NCBI GenBank assembly: GCA_027459765.1
Contig: DAIDHD010000001.1
Coordinates: 1-48,883, forward strand
Length of the DNA: 48,883 bases
DNA from: Gammaproteobacteria bacterium
GTDB taxonomy: Bacteria > Pseudomonadota > Gammaproteobacteria > Steroidobacterales > Steroidobacteraceae
Reading direction: 5' to 3'
The notes beneath the pieces were generated by a model. It ran no database searches. It was not told the origin of the DNA and saw only the letters and a list, made by a program, of their open reading frames with translations. The position numbers were made by a program, and so were the translations under genes. Below are positions 7,247 to 16,321 of the stretch, piece by piece (the first letter of the stretch is position 1; each line of letters starts with the position of its first letter).

Positions 7247-9082
7247 TCACTCCACGGTGACGCTCTTGGCGAGATTGCGCGGCTGATCCACGTCGGTGCC
7301 CTTGAGCACCGCCACGTGATAGGCGAGCAGTTGCAGCGGCACGGAGAACAGCACCGGCGCCTGCAGCGGGGTCGCGGCCACCGGCAGGTGCACCACCGTG
7401 GTGTCGGCGTCGCTGGCGAGCCCCGCCAGCGAGTCGGCGAACACGATCAGCCGGCCGCCGCGGGCGCGCACCTCCTGCAGGTTCGACTTGAGCTTCTCGA
7501 GGAGCTCGTCGTTCGGCGCCACCGCGATCACCGGCATTGCCTCGTCGACCAGCGCGAGCGGCCCGTGCTTGAGCTCGGCCGCGGCATACCCTTCCGCGTG
7601 GATGTAGGAGATTTCCTTGAGCTTGAGGGCGCCTTCCAGCGCGATCGCCTGCAGCGGACCGCGGCCGAGGAAGAGCGCGTGCCGCTTGTCGACCAGCCGC
7701 TCGGCGAGCGCCGCGATGGCCGGATCGATTTCCAGGGTCTTCTCGACCAGGCTCGGCAGGTGCAGAAGCTCCGCCACCAGCGTGCGTTCCGCGTCCGGAT
7801 CGAGGCCGTGGCGCTTCGCGAGCGCCACCACCAGCAGGCCGACCGCCGTGAGCTGGGTGGTGAACGCCTTGGTGGATGCCACGCCGATTTCCGGCCCCGC
7901 GCGAGTGAGCAGCACGAGCTCGGCGTCGCGCACCATGGAGCTCTCGGCGACGTTGCAGATGGCGAGCGTCGAGAGATAGCCCGCCTTCCTGGCGATGCGC
8001 AGCGCGCCGAGGGTGTCGGCGGTCTCGCCTGACTGCGACAGCGTGACGAACAGCGTATCGGGAGTGATCACCGGTTGCCGGTAGCGGTACTCGCTCGCGA
8101 TCTCCACCCGCGCCGGCAGCCGGCAGTAGCGCTCGATCAGATAGCTAGCCACGAGGCCGGCGTGAAAGCTCGTACCACAGGCCGCTATGTGCACCGCCTT
8201 GACGCGGTCGAAGACCGCGGCGGCCGCCGGGCCGAAGGCGGCGTCGAGCAGGCGCGCACCCGTCACACGCTCCTCGAGAGTCTGGGCAATGGCCCGCGGC
8301 TGCTCGTGGATCTCCTTGAGCATGAAGTGCCGGTACGGTCCGCGTTCGACGGCATCGGCGGGGAGCTCGCTCTCGCGCACCGGCCGGGTGACGCTGCGGC
8401 CCGCGCGGTCGACGATCTTCACCGACAGGCGCCGCACCTCGGCGACGTCGCCTTCCTCCAGGAACACGAAGCGGCGCGTCACCGGCAGCAGCGCCGCCAC
8501 GTCGGAGGCGACGAAGTTCTCCTCGATGCCCAGGCCGATCACCACCGGACAGCCCTCGCGCGCCACGACGATGCACTCGGGATCCCGTTCGGCGACCACC
8601 GCAATGGCGTAGGCGCCGTGCAGATCGGCCACGGTCCTGCGCACCGCCGTGAACAGGTCAGGCGCGGAACGCGCGTGGTGGTGCACGCGGTGCGCGATCA
8701 CCTCGGTGTCGGTCTCGGAATCGAAGGAGTAGCCGAGATCCAGCAGACCGGCACGCAGCGCCTCGTGATTCTCGATGATGCCGTTGTGCACGATGGCGAT
8801 GCCGTCGCGCGACACGTGCGGGTGCGCATTGGCGGTGGTGGGCAGGCCGTGCGTCGCCCAACGCGTGTGCGCGATGCCCACCGAGCCCTGCAACGGCGAT
8901 GATGCGATCGCGTCGGCGAGCGCCTTGACCTTGCCGACGGTGCGCACCCGCTCGAGGCGGCCGCTGCCGCCGAGCACGGCGAGACCGGCGGAGTCGTAGC
9001 CGCGGTACTCGAGGCGCCGCAGGCCCTCGAGCAGGATGGGGATGATGTTGCGTTCCGCGGTGACGCCGACGATGCCGCACAT
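7247..9082 (-). CDS. glmS: glutamine-fructose-6-phosphate aminotransferase (isomerizing)
   Basis: The 611-residue enzyme makes glucosamine-6-phosphate from fructose-6-phosphate and glutamine, the first step of UDP-GlcNAc synthesis for peptidoglycan and LPS. The start is fixed by MCGIVG, where Cys2 is the glutaminase nucleophile after Met removal. The glutaminase domain shows HTRWATHG and HNGIIENH. The two SIS domains show CGTSFHAG, LSQSGETADT and the C-terminal LAKSVTVE, all as in GlmS. Length matches the family (about 609). In many gammaproteobacteria it follows glmU directly; here about 10.6 kb separates them. A longer upstream frame reading into the kinase gene is spurious. Confidence 0.97.
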   Translation of the reverse strand: MCGIVGVTAERNIIPILLEGLRRLEYRGYDSAGLAVLGGSGRLERVRTVGKVKALADAIASSPLQGSVGIAHTRWATHGLPTTANAHPHVSRDGIAIVHNGIIENHEALRAGLLDLGYSFDSETDTEVIAHRVHHHARSAPDLFTAVRRTVADLHGAYAIAVVAERDPECIVVAREGCPVVIGLGIEENFVASDVAALLPVTRRFVFLEEGDVAEVRRLSVKIVDRAGRSVTRPVRESELPADAVERGPYRHFMLKEIHEQPRAIAQTLEERVTGARLLDAAFGPAAAAVFDRVKAVHIAACGTSFHAGLVASYLIERYCRLPARVEIASEYRYRQPVITPDTLFVTLSQSGETADTLGALRIARKAGYLSTLAICNVAESSMVRDAELVLLTRAGPEIGVASTKAFTTQLTAVGLLVVALAKRHGLDPDAERTLVAELLHLPSLVEKTLEIDPAIAALAERLVDKRHALFLGRGPLQAIALEGALKLKEISYIHAEGYAAAELKHGPLALVDEAMPVIAVAPNDELLEKLKSNLQEVRARGGRLIVFADSLAGLASDADTTVVHLPVAATPLQAPVLFSVPLQLLAYHVAVLKGTDVDQPRNLAKSVTVE

Positions 9083-9131
9083 GGTGCTGTGAACGCCTCT
9101 GCCCGACGGACAGGTGACTTGTGGAGATCCG

Positions 9132-10742
9132 CTAGTTTGCCCGACGTCCGGCGACGACGCCATGCACCGCAGCCGGACGCACCGCCGCCAGCGGCAGGTA
9201 CACCGTAAAGGCGGAGCCGACGCCCTCCTCGCTCTGCACATCGACGCTGCCGCCATGCAATTCCACGGCCATCGCGACCAGGTGCAACCCCACCCCCGAA
9301 CCGGCGATGCCCGTGGCGTTGGTGCCGCGGAAGTAGCGCTCGAACAGAAACTGCCGGTCGGCGCGCGGAACACCGATGCCGCGGTCGCGTACCACCACGC
9401 GCAGCGCCTCGTCGGCGACGGCGTCGACCTGAAAGTCCACCGGGCTGCCGGGCGCGGAAAATTTCAGCGCGTTGGACAACAGGTTGCTGAATACCGCGAA
9501 CAGCAACGCCGGATCGCCGTACATGCGCATGGGGAGCGTACCGATCCGAGGGTGGATGTCGGTCCCCCGCGAAGTCTCCTGGTGGAGCCGGCAAACGTCG
9601 GCGAGGAGGGGCGCTGGATCGAACTCGACGGGCTGGTACACCCGCGGGTCGTCGAGCAGACGCGAGGTGTCGAGCAAACTGTCGATGATGTGCGTGAGTC
9701 TGGACACCGCATCCCGGATGCGTGAGGCGCGCTCCTGCACGTCGGCAGGTTCCAGCCGATCCTTCATGCGGATCAGGCGCTGGGCGTGCGCATCGATCAC
9801 CGTCAGCGGCGTGCGGAATTCATGCGACGCGAGGGCGAGGAAGTTGCGTTGCTGCTGCGTCAGCCGGCGCTCTCCCTGCAGGGCTTCCTCGAGCGTGGCG
9901 GTTTGTTCGGCGAGCAGCCGGCGACTCGCGGCCAGGGCGGTCGCGTCGTCGCGAAAGACCTTGATCGAGCGCGCCATTTCGCCGATCTCATCGATGCGAT
10001 CTGCGTGGGGAACCTCCACGCCGGTATCGTGGGCGGCAATGGCATGCAGGGTAACCGCGAGCCGGCGCATGGGGTCGGATACCGACCGGACTATGTAGAG
10101 CACGGTGGCGAGCGCGAGCGCGGTGGCGAACAGCATGGCGAGGCCGATCAAGCGGCGGTCGCGCTGGTAGGCGGCCAGGGCGCGTGAGCTCGCCTGATTG
10201 GCCTCGACACCGGCGCGTTCGGTCAAACGGCCGAGGGCGTCGCTCGCGGCGTCGAAAGCGGTCCTGGAATCGCTCATGTAGAGATTGATGGCGCCTTCGC
10301 GGTCGCCCTCACGAGCCGCGGCCAGCGTACGCGCGGCGAACGCCTCATAGGCGCGCCAGTAGGCGGCGAACTCGTCGTATGCCCGTCGGTCGCCCGGATC
10401 GTGCGGCCGGGATTCGTAGCCGTGTTGCGCAAATTCGACTGCGGCGGCGAGCCGCGCAATGTCGCCCTGCGCAGCCGACTGCTCGACCGGCCCGCGCGCC
10501 AGGATGTCCGTGCCTTCGGCTGCGCGATAGTCGGACATGAAATTATTGAGATCGCCAATGAGGGCGATGTCCTGGAGCCAGCGGGTACGGATCTCATCGG
10601 CGACCCGGTTGGCATCGCCGAGCTGTTCGATCCCGAAGGTGCCGACGCCGACGATGAGGACCAGAAAGAGCAGCGCGGCCGCCGACAGCCGCCAGCGGAT
10701 CGAGCGCGTACCGATGGGCCGGCTGGACCTGGATTCGCTCAC
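9132..10742 (-). CDS. membrane sensor histidine kinase with HAMP domain
   Basis: The protein has 536 residues. A first membrane helix at about 22-38 and a second at about 198-218 flank a helical periplasmic sensor of about 160 residues resembling the four-helix-bundle chemoreceptor type. Then come HAMP (about 219-272), a coiled linker, a HisKA domain with phospho-acceptor His307 in SHEFRTPL, and a HATPase domain with NLLSNALKF, DRGIGVP and GSGVGLHLV. It starts 3 bases after the response regulator gene ends, so they form one operon and one signalling pair. The signal is not evident; glmS lies downstream and the RND pump upstream. Confidence 0.92.
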   Translation of the reverse strand: MSESRSSRPIGTRSIRWRLSAAALLFLVLIVGVGTFGIEQLGDANRVADEIRTRWLQDIALIGDLNNFMSDYRAAEGTDILARGPVEQSAAQGDIARLAAAVEFAQHGYESRPHDPGDRRAYDEFAAYWRAYEAFAARTLAAAREGDREGAINLYMSDSRTAFDAASDALGRLTERAGVEANQASSRALAAYQRDRRLIGLAMLFATALALATVLYIVRSVSDPMRRLAVTLHAIAAHDTGVEVPHADRIDEIGEMARSIKVFRDDATALAASRRLLAEQTATLEEALQGERRLTQQQRNFLALASHEFRTPLTVIDAHAQRLIRMKDRLEPADVQERASRIRDAVSRLTHIIDSLLDTSRLLDDPRVYQPVEFDPAPLLADVCRLHQETSRGTDIHPRIGTLPMRMYGDPALLFAVFSNLLSNALKFSAPGSPVDFQVDAVADEALRVVVRDRGIGVPRADRQFLFERYFRGTNATGIAGSGVGLHLVAMAVELHGGSVDVQSEEGVGSAFTVYLPLAAVRPAAVHGVVAGRRAN

Positions 10743-10744
10743 GC

Positions 10745-11347
10745 TCAGGGTTCGATGAGCCGCTCCGACACGGCGCGTACGGCGGCCTGGATGCGGGTCG
10801 CGACGTTGAGCTTGCGGCAGGCCATCTCGACGTGGAAATCCACGGTGCGCTTGCTCGTACCGATTATCTGGGCGATTTCAGCCGAGGTCTTGCCACGGGC
10901 CGCCCAGGTGAGGCACTCCATCTCACGCGTGCTGAGCGGCGTGCCGGGCGCGAGTTCGTCACGTGCGCTGCGCGCCAAGCGCGCGTCGATGATCGCCGCC
11001 AGAATGTCGAAGTCGATGGGCTTGACGACGTAGTCGTCGGCACCGAGGCGCCTGCCACGCAGCTCGTGTTCGCGGTCGCCCAGTGCCGTAAGGAACACGA
11101 ACGGGACGGTCGCGTGCCGCGGCGAAGACGCCGCCAGACGTTCGAGCAGGTCGAAGCCGTTCATGACCGGCATGCTGACGTCGCACAGCACGAGGTCGGG
11201 CGTCTCGCGCACGATGGTATCGAGCCCCGCAGCGCCGTCCTCCGCGAGCAACATGCGAAAGCCGCGCTCGGTGAACTCCTCGGCGATCAGCGCCGCGGTC
11301 TCACGGTCGTCCTCGATGCACACCAGGGTCTTGGCAGACGCCACCAT
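10745..11347 (-). CDS. response regulator, REC plus LuxR-type HTH
   Basis: The protein has 200 residues: a receiver domain with the acidic pocket at EDD (12-14), phosphorylation site Asp56 in LCDVSMPVMNG and the Lys in KPIDFD. A LuxR/NarL-type helix-turn-helix follows (about 136-200: LSTREMECL, GKTSAEIA, SKRTVDFH). It is the partner of the kinase that follows immediately. It could regulate the neighbouring efflux system, but no repeated binding site links them here. Confidence 0.93.
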   Translation of the reverse strand: MVASAKTLVCIEDDRETAALIAEEFTERGFRMLLAEDGAAGLDTIVRETPDLVLCDVSMPVMNGFDLLERLAASSPRHATVPFVFLTALGDREHELRGRRLGADDYVVKPIDFDILAAIIDARLARSARDELAPGTPLSTREMECLTWAARGKTSAEIAQIIGTSKRTVDFHVEMACRKLNVATRIQAAVRAVSERLIEP

Positions 11348-11357
11348 GGCCGGGAGT

Positions 11358-11792
11358 CTAGCGCGATGACGGAGCCGTCGCGGGGCGGGTAGCGGTGCCC
11401 CGGCCCGCGGCGTGCGCGGCGGGACTGCGTCCGCGGGGGGCCCCCGACGGCACCGGTTTCGCGCCGGAGTGCGTGACGGCGACGGCCGGGCGTGCCGCAG
11501 TGGTCGGGCGTGCCGCAGTGGTCGGGCGTAGCGCGGTGGCCGGGCGGAAGCCAGCGGGTCGCGGGCGTGCCGTCGGCATCCAGCGCGGCAGCGGGGTCGC
11601 GGCGGAGCGTACCGGAAAATCAGGTCGCCGGGCCAGCGGCAGGCTCGAGGCGCCGACCGACGCAGGGCGCAAGGGCGAGGACGTCACCGCTCGCGCGCGC
11701 ATCGCGAGCGTGCCAGGCGTCGGCGCCGCTTGCGTGGACGCGGCCAACCAGCCGGCTGCCATCAAGGCGCAGATGCTGCGAGACCAGGTCAT
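11358..11792 (-). CDS. secreted low-complexity Pro/Ala/Thr/Arg-rich protein
   Basis: This 144-residue protein has a good signal peptide (MTWSRSICALMAAGWL, cleavage near TQA-AP). The mature chain is almost entirely Ala, Pro, Thr, Arg and Ser with a short repeat (RPTTAARPTTAARPA). Its ATG overlaps the TGA of the RND permease gene (11789-11792), so it is probably translated by coupling. No family recognised. The coding DNA contains an 18-bp tandem repeat at 11491-11544. A real gene is likely from start, signal and coupling; the function is unknown, perhaps a periplasmic linker or metal buffer. Confidence 0.5.
   Translation of the reverse strand: MTWSRSICALMAAGWLAASTQAAPTPGTLAMRARAVTSSPLRPASVGASSLPLARRPDFPVRSAATPLPRWMPTARPRPAGFRPATALRPTTAARPTTAARPAVAVTHSGAKPVPSGAPRGRSPAAHAAGRGTATRPATAPSSR
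11491..11544. repeat. 18-bp tandem repeat, three copies
   Basis: Unit cgtgccgcagtggtcggg occurs exactly twice (11491-11508, 11509-11526). A third copy at 11527-11544 differs at three positions. The unit length is a multiple of three, so it adds six residues per copy (TTAARP on the minus strand) without breaking the frame of the secreted protein. Confidence 0.85.
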
Positions 11793-14700
11793 CCATTCAA
11801 TCCCGCGCCGGAGTGCAGAGAATTGCGTTGCGACAACACGAGCGTCTGCAACGCCGGCACCACCACGAGCAGTAGCAGCGGGCCGAGCAACATGCCACCC
11901 ACGACGACGGTCGCCAGCGGTCGCTGCACCTGGCTGCCGACGCCGTTCGAAATGGCGGCCGGGAAAAGGCCGATACCGGCCGAGAACGCGGTCATGAGCA
12001 TGGGTCGCATGCGCTGTTCGGCCGCCTTGAACATGGCCTCGACGCTGGTGTCCCCGCCGAGACGCAGCTGGTTGTAATAGGTAATGAGCAGGATGCCGTT
12101 CATGACGGAAACACCAAACAAGGAGATGAAGCCGATCGCCGCGGAGATGCTGAACGGCAGTCCGGCCACGAACAGGGCGAGCACGCCGCCGCCGATGGCG
12201 AAGGGGATGCCCGAGAGCGCGAGAAGCGCGTCCTTCAGCGAGTTGAAGAGCGTGTACAGGAGCATGAGGATCAGCACCAGGCTGATCGGTACGACGATCT
12301 CCAGGCGCTCGCGCGCCTCGTTCAGGTCCTCGAACTCGCCGGCCCAGACCAGTCGGTAGCCGGTCGGCAGGTGCACGTTGCGCGCGATGCGCGCCTGCGC
12401 GTCGGCCACGGTACCGCCAAGGTCACGGTCGCGGACGCTGAACTTGATCGGAATGTAGCGCTTGGTGCCCTCGTGGTAGATGTACGATGCGCCGGTGTCG
12501 ATCTGCAGGGCGGCGAGGTCCTTGAGCGGCACGTACGCGACCGTGCCGCTCGGGGTGACGTAGCCCACCTTCACGTTGCCGATGGCCGTGAGGCTGTTGC
12601 GGGCCTCGGGCGGGAAGCGCACCGTGAGATTGAACTGCCGGTCGCCCTCGAGCACCGTGGTGGCGACGGCGCCGCCCAGCGCCGCCTGGATGGCGGTGTT
12701 CACGTCACCCGTGTTCAGGCCGTAACGCGCCGCCTTCTCGCGGTCGATGCGGATGTCGAGATTGGGCTGGCCGAGCACGCGGAACACGCCGAGATCCGCC
12801 ACGCCGGGCACCTTCGCCATCTCGGCCTCGATCCGTGTCGCAAGGTCCTCGAGCGTGTCGAGGTTCGGGCCGATGATCTTGACCGAGTTCGCGCCCTTGA
12901 CGCCGGAGATGGCCTCCTCGACGTTGTCCTGGATGTATTGCGAGAAGTTGAATCCCACGCCGGGCAGGGCGTCGGCGAACTCCTTCTGCAGGGTGGCGGT
13001 CAGCTTCTCTTTGGTCAGACCGCGCGGCCACTCGTCGAAGTTCTTCAACGGCACGAACAGCTCGACGTTCGAGAGCGGCGAAGCGTCGCTGCCGTTGTCG
13101 GGACGGCCGTGCTGGGACACCACCGTGAGCACCTCCGGATGGCGCAACAAGATCTCGCGCATCTTGCGGGTCGCCTCGGTACCGGCGTCGAGCGACATGG
13201 TCGGCGGCATGGAGGCGCGGATCCAGAAGTTGCCTTCTTCGAGCGCCGGCAGGAACTCCGAGCCCAGGAAATTCATGAGCACGCCGACGCCGACGAGGAA
13301 TCCCACCCCCAAACCGACCACGAGCTTGCGCCGCGCGAGCGCCCACGCGAGCACCGGCGAATAGACGCGGCGGATCTGGCGCACCACCACCGTCTCGACT
13401 TCCTTGACCCGATCCGGCATGAGCAGCGAGGCGAGCACCGGCGTGACGGTGAAGGTGGCGAGCAGTGCGCCGGCGAGGGCGTAGCCGTAGGTGCGCGCCA
13501 TGGGGCCGAAGATCTGTCCCTCCACACCCTGCATGGTGAACAAGGGCGTGAACGCGGCGACGGTGATGAGCACCGAGAACAACACCGCGCGGTCGACCTG
13601 CAGCGCACTCGCGAAGATGGTGCGCAGGCGCGTGGTCCAGGCGAAGGGCTGCGAGCCCGCCATGCTAGGATCGGCGCCGAACTCCTGCTGCGCAAGCGCT
13701 GCGAGCAGCTGACCGCCGTGGGCGGTGTCACCCTGCAGATTGCGGAAGATGTTCTCCATGAGAATCACCGCCGAGTCGACGATGATCCCGAAATCGACGG
13801 CGCCGATGGACAGGAGGTTGGCGTCTTCGCCGCGCAGCACGAGGATGATGATGCTGAACAGCAGCGCGAACGGAATGTTCACGCCCACGATCACCGCGCT
13901 GCGCAGGTCGCCCAGGAAGATCCATTGGATCAGGAACACCAATAGACAGCCGAAGATCAGGTTGTGGAACACCGTGTGGGTGGTGACCGCGACCAGACTG
14001 GTGCGATCGTAGAAGGGCACGATGCGCACGCCGGGCGGCAGGGAGCCGTCGACGTTCATCTTCGCGACCTCGGCCTTGATGCGCGGCACGATGTCGTTCG
14101 TGTGCTGCGTACGGCCCATGACGACGATCGCCGCAGCGACATCGTCGTCGTGGTCGCGTCCGGCGATGCCAAGGCGCGGCACGTACCCGACGCGCACGCG
14201 TGCGACGTCCTTGACCCGTATCGGCACACCGTTGACCTGGGCGAGTACGATGTTCTCGATATCGCGGGTGCGCGTGCCCTGCGTGAGGTCCTCGGCACCG
14301 CCGCTGTCGATCAACCCCAAGCCGCGGATGTTGATCGACTGCTCGCCGATGGTGACCTCGCGCCCGCCGACGTTCACGTTGCCGTTGGCGAGCGCAGTGG
14401 TGAGCTGTCCGAGCGTTATGCCGTATCCCTGTAGTCGCTGCGGATCGGCTTCGACCTCGAATTCCTTGGTCGTGCCGCCCCAGCTGTTGATCGCCACCAC
14501 GCCAGGGATGGTGGCGAGGCGCCGCAGCACCACCCAGTCCTGGACGGTTCGCAAGTTGGTCAGCCCGAAGTTCGGAGGGCCCACCAGCTGGTAACGATAG
14601 ACCTCGCCGACCAGGCTCGACTGCTGGATCTGCGGCACCTGATTGCCCGGCAAATTCACGTTCTGCTGCAGGCTGAGCGCAGCCTGGGTATAGGCGAAGT

Positions 14701-15010
14701 AGTAGTCCACGCCGTACTTGAAAGTCACCCGTACGAACGACAGGCCGTAGAAGGAGGTGGAGCGGATGTTGGCGATGCCGGGCGTGGAGTACAGCCCGAT
14801 CTCCATGGGCGTGGTGTAGTAGCGCTCCATTTCCTCCGCTGACAGGCCCGGCGCCTGCGCAGTGATCTCGAGGATCACGGGTGCGGGATTCGGATAGGCC
14901 TCGACGTTGAGCCTGGAGACGGCGATCAGCCCTGCGCCGAGGAACAACACGAGGCCCATCAGGACGATGGGCCGGTGGGTGAGGACGAAGGCCAGAATTC
15001 GCTTCAACAT
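11789..15010 (-). CDS. heavy-metal-type RND efflux permease (CusA/CzcA family)
   Basis: This 1073-residue inner-membrane proton antiporter has twelve expected membrane helices and two large periplasmic loops. Helix 4 holds the metal-RND signature DFGIIVDSAVILMEN (Asp pair and Glu needed for proton relay). The mid-loop GRPDNGSDASPL and GSEFLPALEEGNFW are typical of CzcA/CusA proteins. It works with the adaptor encoded 9 bases upstream and the divergent outer-membrane factor to export a cation or small molecule from the periplasm. Substrate cannot be fixed from sequence. Confidence 0.9.
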   Translation of the reverse strand: MLKRILAFVLTHRPIVLMGLVLFLGAGLIAVSRLNVEAYPNPAPVILEITAQAPGLSAEEMERYYTTPMEIGLYSTPGIANIRSTSFYGLSFVRVTFKYGVDYYFAYTQAALSLQQNVNLPGNQVPQIQQSSLVGEVYRYQLVGPPNFGLTNLRTVQDWVVLRRLATIPGVVAINSWGGTTKEFEVEADPQRLQGYGITLGQLTTALANGNVNVGGREVTIGEQSINIRGLGLIDSGGAEDLTQGTRTRDIENIVLAQVNGVPIRVKDVARVRVGYVPRLGIAGRDHDDDVAAAIVVMGRTQHTNDIVPRIKAEVAKMNVDGSLPPGVRIVPFYDRTSLVAVTTHTVFHNLIFGCLLVFLIQWIFLGDLRSAVIVGVNIPFALLFSIIILVLRGEDANLLSIGAVDFGIIVDSAVILMENIFRNLQGDTAHGGQLLAALAQQEFGADPSMAGSQPFAWTTRLRTIFASALQVDRAVLFSVLITVAAFTPLFTMQGVEGQIFGPMARTYGYALAGALLATFTVTPVLASLLMPDRVKEVETVVVRQIRRVYSPVLAWALARRKLVVGLGVGFLVGVGVLMNFLGSEFLPALEEGNFWIRASMPPTMSLDAGTEATRKMREILLRHPEVLTVVSQHGRPDNGSDASPLSNVELFVPLKNFDEWPRGLTKEKLTATLQKEFADALPGVGFNFSQYIQDNVEEAISGVKGANSVKIIGPNLDTLEDLATRIEAEMAKVPGVADLGVFRVLGQPNLDIRIDREKAARYGLNTGDVNTAIQAALGGAVATTVLEGDRQFNLTVRFPPEARNSLTAIGNVKVGYVTPSGTVAYVPLKDLAALQIDTGASYIYHEGTKRYIPIKFSVRDRDLGGTVADAQARIARNVHLPTGYRLVWAGEFEDLNEARERLEIVVPISLVLILMLLYTLFNSLKDALLALSGIPFAIGGGVLALFVAGLPFSISAAIGFISLFGVSVMNGILLITYYNQLRLGGDTSVEAMFKAAEQRMRPMLMTAFSAGIGLFPAAISNGVGSQVQRPLATVVVGGMLLGPLLLLVVVPALQTLVLSQRNSLHSGAGLNG

Positions 15011-15019
15011 GGGCGCGAC

Positions 15020-16207
15020 TCAGTCGCCCGCCTGACTGCCGTAGAGGATGTTGCTCAGCAGGATGGCGCCGCGGGTGACCGCGCGCTCGCCGGCGCGCAC
15101 GCCCTCGAGAATCTGGTCGTAGCCGTCCTCCTGCAGACCGATACGCACCGCGCGCCGCTCGAAGCGACGACCGTCGGTGGTCACCCACGCGGAGTAGCTG
15201 CCATCGCCCTCGCGCACCACGCCGGCCTGCGGCAGGGCCACGGTCTCGACCGGATCGGCGACGCGGATGCGAAAGGTCGCGAGCATGCCCGGGCGCAGCA
15301 GGTCTTTCGGGTCCGGCACCTCGGCGCGCACCATGGTGGTGTGCGTGGTCGGGTCGACGTTCGCACCGATTGTCTTGACCGTGGCCGAGAACTCGCGTTC
15401 ACCGAGGGCGGCGACGCGCACGGTCATCGGCTGGCCGACCCGCACCAGCGGCAGGTCGCTCTCCGGCACTGCAGCGATCATCCACAGCCCGCCGAGAGCG
15501 GCGACCGTAAACGGCGGCGGCGGATTGCCGGGCTGGAGGTAGAGGCCAGGCTGAACCGCACGGGTAGCGATGCGGCCGTCGATCGGACTCGGGATCACCA
15601 GGATCGAGTCGGCGTGGCGGCTCTTGATGATGGCATCGACCTCGGCATCGCTCTTGCCGAAAAGGCGTACTGCATCGCGCGCGGTCGCGAGCGCACCGGC
15701 CGCGGCCATCTCGTCCGAAACCGCCTGTTGATAGTCCTTTTGCGCCAGTCCCTCGTGCTCGTAGAGATCCTTGGCACGTTCGAGCGCGGCGCGGGTCAGT
15801 TCCGCGTTCGCCGCCGCCGCAATGAGCGTCGACTCCGCCTGCAGCAGGTCGGGACTGTCGATGGTGTAGAGCACCTGGCCGCGGTGCACGCCGTCGCCGA
15901 CGTCCACCAGGGCGCGCACCACGCGGCCGGCGTAGGGGGAATAGACCGCCACGGTGCGGTTCTCGTCGAAATCGATGGACCCCACCGCAGCGCGCTCCTG
16001 CGTGAACGGTCGCGTACCCGCCTCGGCGACGGTGACTGCGGCAGCCTGCTCGGCACTCAGCGTCACGACATTAGGCACCGCGGCGGGCTTTGGCGCCGCA
16101 GGCGGTTCACGGGAGCAGCCGCTCACACCGGCAAGGCCGAGGAGCGCAACCGCGAGACCCGCGTTCAGCGCCGCTGTGCCGGCGCGCCGCGGAAAATTGG
16201 CGGACAT
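15020..16207 (-). CDS. RND efflux adaptor lipoprotein (CusB/CzcB-like)
   Basis: The protein has 395 residues. The lipoprotein signal ends in VSGC, so Cys31 is acylated. The order is beta-barrel/lipoyl half (YSPYAGRVVRALVDVGDGVHRG), alpha-hairpin (about 125-205), second lipoyl half (IPSPIDGRI) and C-terminal barrels. It bridges the RND permease to the outer-membrane channel in the periplasm. There is no N-terminal His-rich metal domain of the CzcB type. First gene of the minus-strand efflux operon, divergent from the outer-membrane factor. Confidence 0.9.
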   Translation of the reverse strand: MSANFPRRAGTAALNAGLAVALLGLAGVSGCSREPPAAPKPAAVPNVVTLSAEQAAAVTVAEAGTRPFTQERAAVGSIDFDENRTVAVYSPYAGRVVRALVDVGDGVHRGQVLYTIDSPDLLQAESTLIAAAANAELTRAALERAKDLYEHEGLAQKDYQQAVSDEMAAAGALATARDAVRLFGKSDAEVDAIIKSRHADSILVIPSPIDGRIATRAVQPGLYLQPGNPPPPFTVAALGGLWMIAAVPESDLPLVRVGQPMTVRVAALGEREFSATVKTIGANVDPTTHTTMVRAEVPDPKDLLRPGMLATFRIRVADPVETVALPQAGVVREGDGSYSAWVTTDGRRFERRAVRIGLQEDGYDQILEGVRAGERAVTRGAILLSNILYGSQAGD

Positions 16208-16267
16208 GACTTAAGTCTCCAGACTCGAGGAGGGCGACATCATCCGAAGCCAGGCGCGTGAACGTCT

Positions 16268-16285
16268 ACTGTGATCCTTCACAGT
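16268..16285. promoter_or_regulatory. operator-like palindrome between divergent efflux genes
   Basis: ACTGTGA-TCCT-TCACAGT is a perfect inverted repeat with 7-bp arms in the 114-bp gap between the adaptor gene (minus) and the outer-membrane factor gene (plus). It ends 23 bases before a good -10 for the plus-strand gene, so a bound dimer would cover the -35 region. It resembles a CRP-like half-site pair but with spacer 4 instead of 6. Regulator unknown. Confidence 0.6.
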
Positions 16286-16308
16286 GACCCCGATTGCACG
16301 GACCGTCC

Positions 16309-16314
16309 TATACT
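16309..16314 (+). promoter_or_regulatory. -10 element for the outer-membrane factor, leaderless start likely
   Basis: TATACT lies 8 bases before the ATG at 16322, so transcription would begin at or within two bases of the start codon and the mRNA would be leaderless. The expected -35 position falls directly after the palindrome and holds no good hexamer, as for an activator-dependent promoter. There is no Shine-Dalgarno sequence before the ATG, which agrees. Confidence 0.5.
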
Positions 16315-16321
16315 CTCGCGC

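Noticed and set aside
9083..9373. N-terminal extension of glmS
   Set aside because: GlmS needs Cys at position 2; MCGIVG at 9082 fixes the start and the extension overlaps the kinase gene.
11395..11997. plus-strand frame of 200 codons opposite the secreted protein
   Set aside because: It has no start signal and crosses into the RND gene in antisense; the minus-strand frame has signal peptide and coupling.
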